Shown here piece by piece: positions 8,303 to 15,339 of a stretch of 64,000 nt of DNA; position 1 is the stretch's first letter; each line of letters opens with the position of its first letter. The stretch spans positions 1,642,548 to 1,706,547 of the forward strand of contig NZ_NRSW01000001.1 of assembly GCF_002288635.1 (NCBI RefSeq), in the 5' to 3' direction. The DNA comes from Mucilaginibacter sp. MD40 (GTDB lineage Bacteria > Bacteroidota > Bacteroidia > Sphingobacteriales > Sphingobacteriaceae). The notes under the pieces are model-generated. The model made no database searches and was not told where the DNA came from. It saw nothing but the letters and a program-made list of their open reading frames with translations. Position numbers and translations under genes: made by a program.

Positions 8303-8328
8303 GAGATTGCTTCGTTCCTCGCAATGAC
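8303..8328. repeat. Possible dispersed palindromic repeat fragment
   Basis: Between the GH109 gene and the AraC gene (8195-8374) lies GAGATTGCTTCG followed by TTCCTCGCAATGAC. It is partly self-complementary (ATTGC with GCAAT) and resembles a short element that I recall as repeated in many unrelated bacterial genomes. Nothing else in that gap is recognisable. Confidence 0.5.
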
Positions 8329-8374
8329 ATGTTTTCTTAGTCTCTTATGCTAATTTCCTTGCGGATATAAGGTG

Positions 8375-9253
8375 ATGCAAATTGTTACATTTGCTTTATC
8401 CTTGAAAGATATTCCAGTACATCAACTTAAAGAAAGAGCCAGTACCGGCCTGGAGATGTGGCAGTATCAAACCGGTGATATGGAAGACGATGATATGCCA
8501 TTGGCTGCCCATCGGGATGATCACTACATATTTTTTTTGATCACGGATGGGAAGGCGTCGTTGATGATCGATTTTACGGAAGTGAAATTTAACCCCAAAA
8601 CGCTTTATTATATTTTGCCCGGCCAGGTGCACCAAAGCTTAGATTACAACGAAGCAGCTGGCTGGTTCATCGCAGTAGATACCATGCTTGTCCCGCCCGA
8701 TTACCGAAAGGTTTTTGAGGGCAGCATGGACTTGCAGCAGCCGCATCGGTTGAATGATGACCAAATGAAGCAATGCACCAGTTTGCTAACGGTGCTGTTG
8801 CAGCGTTTCCAGGAAAAAGATAGTTTACCGTTTAATCTGTCGGTGACACACTCTTTGTTGCAGGCATTTGTAGGTATGGTTGCGGGCTGTTACAATTGCG
8901 CGGCAAATCCAAGTGTGCGGTTAACCCGGCCAATGGAAATTGTACAACAGTTTAAACGTTTATTAGTTGATAACATTTGTACTGTTAAGAGCCCATCTGC
9001 ATATGCAGAAATGTTGCGGGTATCTGAAAGTTACCTTAACGAATCGTTAAAAAAGATTACTGGCATGTCTGTAAGTTACTGGATTTCGAACGAATTGGTG
9101 TTAGAAGCCAAACGTTTATTATACTACAGCGAATTAAACGTAAAAGAAATAGCCCATAAATTGGGCTATGATGATCATACCTACTTCTCCCGGATCTTCA
9201 AAAAATCGGAAGGTATCACGCCTTTATCATTTAGAGCATCATACCGTAAATAG
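8375..9253 (+). CDS. AraC-family transcriptional regulator
   Basis: 292-aa regulator with an N-terminal cupin-like ligand domain (ITDGKASLMIDFTE, LYYILPGQVHQ) and two C-terminal AraC helix-turn-helix units from about residue 205: SAYAEMLRVSESYLNESLKK and KEIAHKLGYDDHTYFSRIFK. The start is the ATG at 8375 (MQIVTF), next to a GTG one codon upstream. The following gene is a siderophore-interacting flavoprotein 76 nt downstream, so control of iron or redox functions is a reasonable but unproven guess. Confidence 0.9.
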   Translation: MQIVTFALSLKDIPVHQLKERASTGLEMWQYQTGDMEDDDMPLAAHRDDHYIFFLITDGKASLMIDFTEVKFNPKTLYYILPGQVHQSLDYNEAAGWFIAVDTMLVPPDYRKVFEGSMDLQQPHRLNDDQMKQCTSLLTVLLQRFQEKDSLPFNLSVTHSLLQAFVGMVAGCYNCAANPSVRLTRPMEIVQQFKRLLVDNICTVKSPSAYAEMLRVSESYLNESLKKITGMSVSYWISNELVLEAKRLLYYSELNVKEIAHKLGYDDHTYFSRIFKKSEGITPLSFRASYRK

Positions 9254-9329
9254 TCCAATCATTCCCGTGGGTTTGCCATTGATGCCGGCTGCTTTTGACC
9301 GTTTCTTTGTCTTAAGCAAAACGCACATT

Positions 9330-10046
9330 ATGGAAACATCTACTTTTAACAAACTAAAACAAAAAGCAGGCAACTTGCTTGAGCCGCGCTTACTGCAAAC
9401 CGGCCGTGTGCTGGACGTAAGACCCTGGGCACCATCAACCATGATAGAAATTGATCTGCATCTGCCATTTACTAATATGGAACATTGGGAGCAGGTGCCT
9501 TATATAAAATTCAGGGTTGATCCGCTAACTTATCGTGACTACACACCATCGGGATGGGATGCTGAGACAAGCACCTGTACCATTTTTGTTGATGCGCTGC
9601 ACAATGGCCCCGGCGCAAAATGGGCCCGGAGCTTAAAAGTTAATGATACGGTTAGTTATTTTAAAAAGATATGTTACACCCAGCATCAGCCAGACCAAAC
9701 CTCCGCGATAATTGCTTTAGGCGACGAAAGCAGCGTTGGTCACTTGCTGGCACTGCAAAAAATGGTATTACCACATACACGTTTTTCGGGCGGGATTGTT
9801 ATGGGTAATGAAGACCACCGCAAACAGTTCCACGAATTTTTGTGGACACCCATAGAACCTGTAGAACGCCGCGATGTTTACGGCCACCACAGCCTGATGC
9901 AATGGGTGCTAAAACAAAAGTATAGCCTGGAGAATACCATATTTTACTTAACGGGTAACAGTACCATGGTGGGGCAGTTACGCAAATTGCTTAAGCAGCA
10001 AGGCTATCCTTCATCACAGATCAAGGCCCAGGGTTTCTGGTCTTAA
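9330..10046 (+). CDS. Siderophore-interacting protein (FAD-binding ferric reductase family)
   Basis: Cytoplasmic flavoprotein family that reduces ferric siderophores. Residues ~20-110 form the FAD-binding barrel with YRDYTP as the RxY(T/S)-type flavin motif, and the C-terminal half is the NAD(P)H-binding-like SIP domain (IIALGDESSVGHLLALQKM, YLTGNSTMVGQLRKLLKQQG). The ATG at 9330 (METSTFNKLKQKAGN) starts the conserved region; longer reading-frame extensions overlap the upstream AraC gene. At 238 aa it is a typical length. No siderophore receptor is nearby, so its substrate is unknown. Confidence 0.83.
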   Translation: METSTFNKLKQKAGNLLEPRLLQTGRVLDVRPWAPSTMIEIDLHLPFTNMEHWEQVPYIKFRVDPLTYRDYTPSGWDAETSTCTIFVDALHNGPGAKWARSLKVNDTVSYFKKICYTQHQPDQTSAIIALGDESSVGHLLALQKMVLPHTRFSGGIVMGNEDHRKQFHEFLWTPIEPVERRDVYGHHSLMQWVLKQKYSLENTIFYLTGNSTMVGQLRKLLKQQGYPSSQIKAQGFWS

Positions 10047-10052
10047 GAAATC

Positions 10053-10080
10053 TACGTTAAGCTTATTTCAGCTTAACGTA
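10053..10080. terminator. Bidirectional terminator between convergent genes
   Basis: Perfect 11-bp stem TACGTTAAGCT (10053-10063) and AGCTTAACGTA (10070-10080) with a 6-nt loop. It lies between the flavoprotein gene and the convergent lipoprotein gene, and its right arm encodes the last residues of the lipoprotein. Confidence 0.65.
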
Positions 10081-10533
10081 GGTCTCTATGATCTCGTGGT
10101 TAATGTTTAGGCTGTCAATCTTTTCTATTCCTTTTTGTATCAGGGTGTCACCCTTAAATTTTACGGTAAAGTCAAAATCTTTTCCTTCCCAATCGCGGGC
10201 GTTCAGGTAGGCTAAATGCTCGGTGTACTTATCGCCTTTAAAATCATAAGTGCCGCCGCCCGCGGTATAAGTAGCTTCCTTACCCTTGCCTTTGCTCAGA
10301 TCATGGCGCATAAAGGCAAAATGGGTATCATTTAAAATTTTGATCATTTCCTGGTTAGGAACGGGGTATTCTTTAACAGTATCGCCTTTTGTAACCGTAA
10401 TGGCCGATACCAGTTTCCAGGTGCCCACCATAGGCGAAGCGGATCTTGCTTCTGAATCGGTACTTTCAGCAGGCTTTTGTGTGCATGATGCCAATGCGAT
10501 GGCCGCAAGAGGCAACAGGTTTTTAACTTTCAT
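10063..10533 (-). CDS. Lipocalin-like lipoprotein
   Basis: 156-aa predicted outer-membrane or periplasmic lipoprotein. The signal peptide ends in a lipobox ALASC (Cys16). The body starts with MVGTWKLVSA and is beta-rich (GGGTYDFKGDKYTEHLAY, FKGDTLIQKG), the pattern of small lipocalin-like domains common in Bacteroidota. No ligand can be assigned. It is convergent with the flavoprotein gene and divergent from the DUF72 gene. Confidence 0.75.
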   Translation of the reverse strand: MKVKNLLPLAAIALASCTQKPAESTDSEARSASPMVGTWKLVSAITVTKGDTVKEYPVPNQEMIKILNDTHFAFMRHDLSKGKGKEATYTAGGGTYDFKGDKYTEHLAYLNARDWEGKDFDFTVKFKGDTLIQKGIEKIDSLNINHEIIETYVKLK

Positions 10534-10604
10534 GAGATGGAGGTTTGTTGATTTAATACGAATATAAGTGCAATAATAATAAATGCAAGCATGTTAACCT
10601 TACT

Positions 10605-11369
10605 ATGCAGGATAATACGTATAACTTACCGGCAAATTTTTATTCTGGAACCAGCGGATTGGTATTACCGGTACCCAACAAGCAGGCTTACCCACCCGAA
10701 TACCAGAACAGTTCGCGCTTAAATTATTACGGCTCGCTTTTCAACAGCATCGAGATCAACAGCTCATTTTATAGACTGCCCATGGCATCAACTGTTAAGA
10801 AATGGGCGAATGAAGTGCCGGATACTTTCAGGTTTACTTATAAACAGCTGCGCGATGTTACGCATAACAAGGAGTTGTTATTTGAGCCTGATGATGTATA
10901 TCGGTTTTTACAAGTGGTAGATGCCGCGGGTGATAAAAAGGGAAGCCTGTTGATACAGTTTCCGGGGAAAACGGATATTGGCTCTATAAGGCAGTTAGAG
11001 AAATTACTGGTCAATACCGGTGATACGGATTGGGACGTTGCGGTCGAGTTCAGAAACAAGAACTGGTATCACGAAGATGTTTACCGCCTGCTTGATGAAT
11101 ACCGGGCCGCAATGGTGATACAGGACATGCCTAAAGCCATTACACCGATGATAGATTCGCCCGCTGATTTTGTTTACCTGCGCTTTCACGGGCCAAATGG
11201 CGGTTATCGGGGTAGTTACAGTGAGGTATTTCTGCAGGAGTACGCCCAATTAATAGTTGAGTGGTTAGGTGATGGCAAGCGGGTTTACTGCTACTTTAAT
11301 AATACCGCGGGCGAGGCGGTACATAATTTAATAACGCTGAATAGCATGGTTGCAGAAGCTGTTGGATAA
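10605..11369 (+). CDS. DUF72 domain protein (YecE family)
   Basis: 254-aa cytoplasmic TIM-barrel-like protein of the DUF72/YecE family, whose biochemical role is unsettled. Recognisable blocks are YPPEYQNSSRLNYYGSLFNS, IEINSSFYRLP, FRFTYKQLRDVTH, VAVEFRNKNWY, and FVYLRFHGPNGGYRGSYS near the end. The start is an ATG 71 nt downstream of the divergent lipoprotein start. The gene appears monocistronic and ends 8 nt before a strong terminator. Confidence 0.88.
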   Translation: MQDNTYNLPANFYSGTSGLVLPVPNKQAYPPEYQNSSRLNYYGSLFNSIEINSSFYRLPMASTVKKWANEVPDTFRFTYKQLRDVTHNKELLFEPDDVYRFLQVVDAAGDKKGSLLIQFPGKTDIGSIRQLEKLLVNTGDTDWDVAVEFRNKNWYHEDVYRLLDEYRAAMVIQDMPKAITPMIDSPADFVYLRFHGPNGGYRGSYSEVFLQEYAQLIVEWLGDGKRVYCYFNNTAGEAVHNLITLNSMVAEAVG

Positions 11370-11377
11370 TAAAACAA

Positions 11378-11424
11378 TTGCCCGGTGTAAATGACGGACT
11401 TTCGTTATCACTTACACCGGGCAA
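11378..11424. terminator. Terminator between DUF72 and SDR genes
   Basis: Perfect 13-bp stem TTGCCCGGTGTAA (11378-11390) and its complement (11412-11424) around a 21-nt loop, between two convergent genes. No long U-run on either side; it probably serves both. Confidence 0.65.
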
Positions 11425-11447
11425 AGCAATCAACATATTCTATATCA

Positions 11448-12188
11448 TTACCATGGCAATTGTTCGCCTAAGTGATAGAAGCCACCGGTAGGGCCGTCTT
11501 CGCCGATAAGCGCCAGTTCCACACTGGTTTTTGCACCATCAACAATTTCCATAGGCGCAACATCATTGCCGCCAAGTTCGGTTTTTACCCAACCCGGGTG
11601 CGCGGAGTTTACTTTGATATTGGTATCGGCCAGTTCAATAGCCAGGTGATTAGTAAACATATTTAAAGCTGCTTTTGATGCGTCATATGATAGCACTTTA
11701 ATGGCCTCTATCGGGCTATTGGGTTGTGAGTGCATAGTTAATGATCCTAAAATGCTTGATAGATTCACGATACGGCCTGCATCACTCTTTTTAAGCAATG
11801 GCAGCAGCGCATTGGCTAAATAAACCTGGGCGAAAAAGTTAGTCTGGAAAACGTATTCAAATTCTTCTTCGGTTGTTTCGACGGTGATCTTTTCAAACAA
11901 CGAACGTTTTGGTGCCACACCTGCATTGTTGATTAAGATATCCAGCTTGCCGAATTTATCTTCTACATAAGCGGCTAAGGCTTTTCTATCATCTGCACTG
12001 GTCACTTCAAGTTTAGCGCCGTAAGCGTCTATTCCTTGTTGCTTTAATTTCTCGGCTGATTCATTGGCTACATCCAGGTTGCGGGCAGTAAGGATAACGG
12101 TTACGCCTTTCTCACCAAGTTGTTTTGCGGTTTCAAAGCCTATACCTCTGTTTGCACCGGTAATAAGTGCTACTTTTTGATTTTTCAT
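11448..12188 (-). CDS. Short-chain dehydrogenase/reductase (SDR)
   Basis: 246-aa classical SDR of the carbonyl-reductase-like group. It has the cofactor motif TGANRGIG (10-17), NNAG (87-90), catalytic Ser in VNLSS (~144) and YDASK (Y168, K172). The basic Arg36 after the second strand (LTARN) suggests NADPH preference. It lies downstream of a TetR regulator on the same strand with its own operator copy at 12221-12234, 32 nt upstream of the start codon, so it is probably the regulator's main target. The substrate is likely a reactive carbonyl or quinone, by analogy to similar TetR-SDR pairs; this is inference. Confidence 0.92.
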   Translation of the reverse strand: MKNQKVALITGANRGIGFETAKQLGEKGVTVILTARNLDVANESAEKLKQQGIDAYGAKLEVTSADDRKALAAYVEDKFGKLDILINNAGVAPKRSLFEKITVETTEEEFEYVFQTNFFAQVYLANALLPLLKKSDAGRIVNLSSILGSLTMHSQPNSPIEAIKVLSYDASKAALNMFTNHLAIELADTNIKVNSAHPGWVKTELGGNDVAPMEIVDGAKTSVELALIGEDGPTGGFYHLGEQLPW

Positions 12189-12220
12189 TATTGTATGAAG
12201 TTATTTGTTTTATCTTTTAT

Positions 12221-12234
12221 AGACCGTTCGGTCT
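12221..12234. promoter_or_regulatory. TetR operator copy 1 (upstream of SDR)
   Basis: AGACCGTTCGGTCT: arms AGACCG and CGGTCT around TT. It is an exact copy of the core of the site in front of the TetR gene at 12851-12868, and sits in the 65-nt gap between the TetR stop and the SDR start. Confidence 0.85.
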
Positions 12235-12253
12235 TTTTTATTTCAAAAAAAAA

Positions 12254-12841
12254 TTAAATACAATTAGCTATAATCTCGTCTTTCAGCATTTTACTGATCT
12301 GTTTCATTACATCATTATTGTCGGCTACTCTGGCCATCAGTACTCCTCCTTCGAGCATGGCGAACATCTTGATAGCAAACTCGTCTATCTGCCAGTCGGC
12401 CTTGAATTCGTTGTTGGCTTGTCCGCAAGCTAAAATGCCTTTTAATAGAGCCTGCGATTCTTTAATGCTTCTGTTAACCCTTTGCTTTATCGCGGGGTTA
12501 GTATCATCGGCCTCCGAGCCAAAATTAAGCATAGGGCAACCACCTTCTATAACAGGCTTATCCACTTTGGCAAAGTGATCTATAAAATAGAACAGCTTTT
12601 CTTTAGCAGTTTTTTTCCTGTTTAGTCCGGAGCAAACGCTTTCACTAATAGTATTTAAACAGTAATCTACTACCGCGAATGAAAGCTCTTCCTTGCTTTC
12701 AAAGTGCCCATACAAGCCGCCCTTGGCCATTTTGGTAGCTTGCATCACATCACTCATGGCGGTACCTGCAACACCTTTGGTGTTAAATACCGGCGCCGAT
12801 TGCTCTATAATGAATTGCCTTGTACGTTCTGCTTTTGTCAC
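12254..12841 (-). CDS. TetR-family repressor
   Basis: 195-aa regulator. Residues ~5-50 are the TetR helix-turn-helix (RTRQFIIEQSAPVFNTKGVA, then SDVMQATKMAKGGLYGHFES). The C-terminal part is the ligand-binding helical domain, with Cys residues in GGCPMLNFGS that could sense electrophiles as in NemR-like proteins; the sensing role is inference. The start is GTG at 12841, because no ATG is near. A palindrome (12851-12868) sits just 9 nt upstream and an identical core sits before the SDR gene, which points to autoregulation plus control of the SDR. Confidence 0.92.
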   Translation of the reverse strand: MTKAERTRQFIIEQSAPVFNTKGVAGTAMSDVMQATKMAKGGLYGHFESKEELSFAVVDYCLNTISESVCSGLNRKKTAKEKLFYFIDHFAKVDKPVIEGGCPMLNFGSEADDTNPAIKQRVNRSIKESQALLKGILACGQANNEFKADWQIDEFAIKMFAMLEGGVLMARVADNNDVMKQISKMLKDEIIANCI

Positions 12842-12850
12842 GGGTCAAAT

Positions 12851-12868
12851 ATAGACCGTTCGGTCTAT
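12851..12868. promoter_or_regulatory. TetR operator copy 2 (upstream of TetR gene)
   Basis: ATAGACCGTTCGGTCTAT: 8-bp arms around TT, 9 nt upstream of the TetR GTG start. The core is the same as the site at 12221-12234 and resembles the TAGACC-type palindromes of NemR-like repressors. Confidence 0.88.
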
Positions 12869-12979
12869 TTTGGCAAGCATTCTTTTTACAAATGTTAATG
12901 TAATGACAATTGTTACAAACACCGGTTTAAACTATTATAGCTTTAGCACCGTCATACCACCAAAAAAACAGAAAAACAG

Positions 12980-13666
12980 ATGAAAAAGATATTTTTAATG
13001 TTAGCGTTTGTTGCCGGCATAGGTGTTGCCGCAAATGCACAAACCAAAGTAACCAAGACCCCGGAACAACGTGCGCAGCATAGGGCGGCCGCTTTAAGCA
13101 AAAAGCTTAACCTCAATGCAGATCAATCTGCCAAGGTGAATGCCATATTCGCTCAACAGGCTTCACAAATGGATAGCCTTAAAACAAATAAATCCGGCGA
13201 CCGGAAAGCAAACTTTGCAGCCCGTAAGGCTATATTTACCAACACCGATGCCCGTTTGAACGCGGTGTTAACCCCGGAGCAGGAAACCACTTATGCCAAC
13301 CTGAAAACTGAAATGAAAAATAAATTTCATAGCAGGCACCATGGCGCTAAAACCCCCGATGAAAAAGCGCAGCGTTTAACCGGCGTGTTAACTAAAAAGT
13401 TATCGCTAAGTGCCGACCAGTCTGCAAAAGTGAATAGCATATTGCTGCAAAGCGCTACGCAAATGGATAGCTTAAAAGCCAACAAACCAGCCGACCGTGC
13501 AGCCGTAAAGCAATCACGTAAGGCTATGCTGCAGAACGCCGATGCGCAGTTGAAAACAGTTTTTACCGCGGAGCAACAAAAAGCCTACGCCGACCTGAAA
13601 GCTAAAATGATAGAACGTATAAAGGCACACAGAGGCGCGAAAGTAACCGCGCCAAGTGCAGGATAA
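12980..13666 (+). CDS. Exported Spy/CpxP-like protein with internal tandem duplication
   Basis: 228-aa secreted alpha-helical protein; signal peptide 1-20 (GVAANA/Q). The mature part is two 86-residue repeats, 27-112 and 125-210, joined by a basic 12-residue linker containing HSRHHG. By hand count 47 of 86 positions are identical without gaps. Both repeats carry ADQSAKVN and QMDSLK, and end in (T/A)EQ..Y..LK, similar to the LTxxQ signature of periplasmic chaperone or stress sensors. The helical, Lys/Gln-rich composition fits Spy-like ATP-independent chaperones, though function is inferred. It is monocistronic with a terminator at 13694. Confidence 0.82.
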   Translation: MKKIFLMLAFVAGIGVAANAQTKVTKTPEQRAQHRAAALSKKLNLNADQSAKVNAIFAQQASQMDSLKTNKSGDRKANFAARKAIFTNTDARLNAVLTPEQETTYANLKTEMKNKFHSRHHGAKTPDEKAQRLTGVLTKKLSLSADQSAKVNSILLQSATQMDSLKANKPADRAAVKQSRKAMLQNADAQLKTVFTAEQQKAYADLKAKMIERIKAHRGAKVTAPSAG

Positions 13667-13693
13667 ATAGTGTGATTGATGAGTAAGTGAGTG

Positions 13694-13727
13694 GCGGGCA
13701 GCGTAATGTTGCCCGCTTTTTTATTTT
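13694..13727 (+). terminator. Intrinsic terminator of the Spy-like gene
   Basis: GCGGGCA (13694-13700) pairs with TGCCCGC (13710-13716), 9-nt loop, followed by TTTTTTATTTT. The U-run overlaps the 3' end of the convergent serine hydrolase gene. Confidence 0.85.
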
Positions 13728-14788
13728 AAGGCCTCGGCAAGGAGCTTGTTTAACTCTTTATAACGTTCGCCACGCCCATCGTTGTTAAAATAATACGCAA
13801 CCAGCATGGCGGCATATTGCCCGTTATTATTTACTACCGGGTAGCTGCCAAACAGGCCCGGGCTGCTGACGTTGCCGCCATCCATTACCCACTCGCCAAA
13901 TCCATAACCAATACCCCCGGCTTCTTTCGGCGTATAAGCGATTTTAACATCAGCTGTTAAGCGGTTAACCTGCATTTGTTTGATGCTCTGTTCAGATAAT
14001 ATACGTTTGCCGTCGGCCGCAATACCCTTGTTAAGTATCATCACCAGAAATTTGAGGTAATCATTAGCAGTACTTACCGCGCCGCCTGCCGGTAAGGCTA
14101 CCGGTTTGTGGCCAAAATCGGTATTGGTCATGTGTAGTGGCGTGGCAATTCGTTCGTTAAACAGCGTTTCAAAGTTTTTGCCGCTTATTTTTTCCAGTAT
14201 GGCTCCGGCAATTTGTAGGCCTACGTTGCTATAATGGAAAACTTTTCCGGGGGCACCTTCCATTGGCATAGCGGCTATATCGGCAATGGCGTCGTCCATG
14301 CTGTTGTTGTCTTTAAGTTCAGCCAGGCTTTCTTTTAATGCCGGGGCCTTAATAGCCGTAGTATGCGACATGCACTGCCACACGGTAATACCGCCTTTGC
14401 CCGCTTTGCTTAACGCCAGCAGGTATTTCCCAACGGTATCTGTTAGTTGGATTTTCCCCTCATCAACAAACGTCATCACCAGGGCGGCGCTTAGCCATTT
14501 GCTGCAACTGGCAACAGGCTGGCGGCTATCCGCGTTCAGGTCGGCCATGTCGGCTTCCTTGCCTGTGCGGCGGGCAACAAAGCGGTTGATCATCTTTTGC
14601 CTGCGCGATAGGTTATTTTGCGCCGCGGAGTATACTACTTTACCTTTGCTGTAAACAACCAGTACGGCCCTGCCGCCCATATCCGGCGTGTTTGTCTTAA
14701 ACCATTCATCTACCTTACTGAAATTATTTTGGGCTGATAAGGTGCCGGTAACAAAAATTAACGCTGATATCAGTAATCCTTTTTTCAT
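13721..14788 (-). CDS. Exported serine hydrolase (class C beta-lactamase / penicillin-binding family)
   Basis: 355-aa secreted protein; signal peptide 1-19 (GTLSAQ). Active-site Ser-x-x-Lys is SCSK (S94, K97) and the second motif is HYSN (Y186, N188). The third KTG-like motif is not clear; GLFGSYP near 322 may stand in for it. Such proteins are esterases, D-amino peptidases or beta-lactamases; the specific reaction is not readable. The start is the ATG at 14788 (MKKGLLISAL, a good signal peptide); upstream extension in the frame overlaps the divergent lipoprotein gene. Cys95 next to the nucleophile is unusual. Confidence 0.85.
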   Translation of the reverse strand: MKKGLLISALIFVTGTLSAQNNFSKVDEWFKTNTPDMGGRAVLVVYSKGKVVYSAAQNNLSRRQKMINRFVARRTGKEADMADLNADSRQPVASCSKWLSAALVMTFVDEGKIQLTDTVGKYLLALSKAGKGGITVWQCMSHTTAIKAPALKESLAELKDNNSMDDAIADIAAMPMEGAPGKVFHYSNVGLQIAGAILEKISGKNFETLFNERIATPLHMTNTDFGHKPVALPAGGAVSTANDYLKFLVMILNKGIAADGKRILSEQSIKQMQVNRLTADVKIAYTPKEAGGIGYGFGEWVMDGGNVSSPGLFGSYPVVNNNGQYAAMLVAYYFNNDGRGERYKELNKLLAEALK

Positions 14789-14857
14789 GATGGATAAAGT
14801 TTCCCGAAATATAATAAACTCATCGGTATTTGAAATATTCATGACAGGGGCATTTTG

Positions 14858-14865
14858 TATCTTTG
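14858..14865 (+). promoter_or_regulatory. Bacteroidota -7 promoter element
   Basis: TATCTTTG matches TAnnTTTG. It lies 8 nt before the lipoprotein ATG at 14874, so the transcript would be nearly leaderless. No well-spaced TTTG -33 box is evident. Confidence 0.5.
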
Positions 14866-14873
14866 CCACCATT

Positions 14874-15323
14874 ATGCCTGTATATAAAGTATTACGTTTG
14901 GTTGCAGCTGTTTTAGTGGTAAGCGCTGTGATCTCCTGCAACAGTGAGGATAAAAAAAAGCCGGGAACGGATAGTGCCGCTTTGGACAAATCAAACACGG
15001 TGGTTACCATGCATGCCGATACCGGCCACCTGGTGGGTGCCTGGCATGATGAGGCTATTAAATCAGACAAAGGGGAGGAGATCGCTTATGAAGTGATCAG
15101 CAAAGGGCACAAGGTATACATACAGGCCATTACCTTTAAGGGTAAAGAATTAACCCTGAATGATGCGCCGCCTATAACCGCATCGGCATCAGAGATACGT
15201 AAAGACGGTGACAAATACGTTGGCGTAAATTCGCCTACCGAAGTTTACAAAATAGACAAAAGCGGCAACCTGCTCATATATGATGGGGAAACACTGGTTG
15301 CTATCTGCAAAAGGATATTGTAA
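14874..15323 (+). CDS. Small hypothetical lipoprotein
   Basis: 149 aa. The signal peptide ends at the lipobox VISC (Cys22) followed by NSEDKKK, a linker typical of surface or outer-membrane lipoproteins. The body (HLVGAWHDEAIKSDKGEEIA, YEVISKGHKVYIQAITFKGK, then GNLLIYDGETLVAICKRIL) is strand-rich with a WxxE-type start, like a short lipocalin or META-like fold, but I do not recognise a named family. The ATG at 14874 is chosen because it gives the signal peptide; a longer open frame upstream runs across the divergent gene. Confidence 0.72.
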   Translation: MPVYKVLRLVAAVLVVSAVISCNSEDKKKPGTDSAALDKSNTVVTMHADTGHLVGAWHDEAIKSDKGEEIAYEVISKGHKVYIQAITFKGKELTLNDAPPITASASEIRKDGDKYVGVNSPTEVYKIDKSGNLLIYDGETLVAICKRIL

Positions 15324-15339
15324 TACCCAGCGGGGAGAA

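Noticed and set aside
9168-9329. N-terminal extension of the siderophore-interacting protein
   Set aside because: It overlaps the AraC gene and the conserved region starts at ATG 9330.
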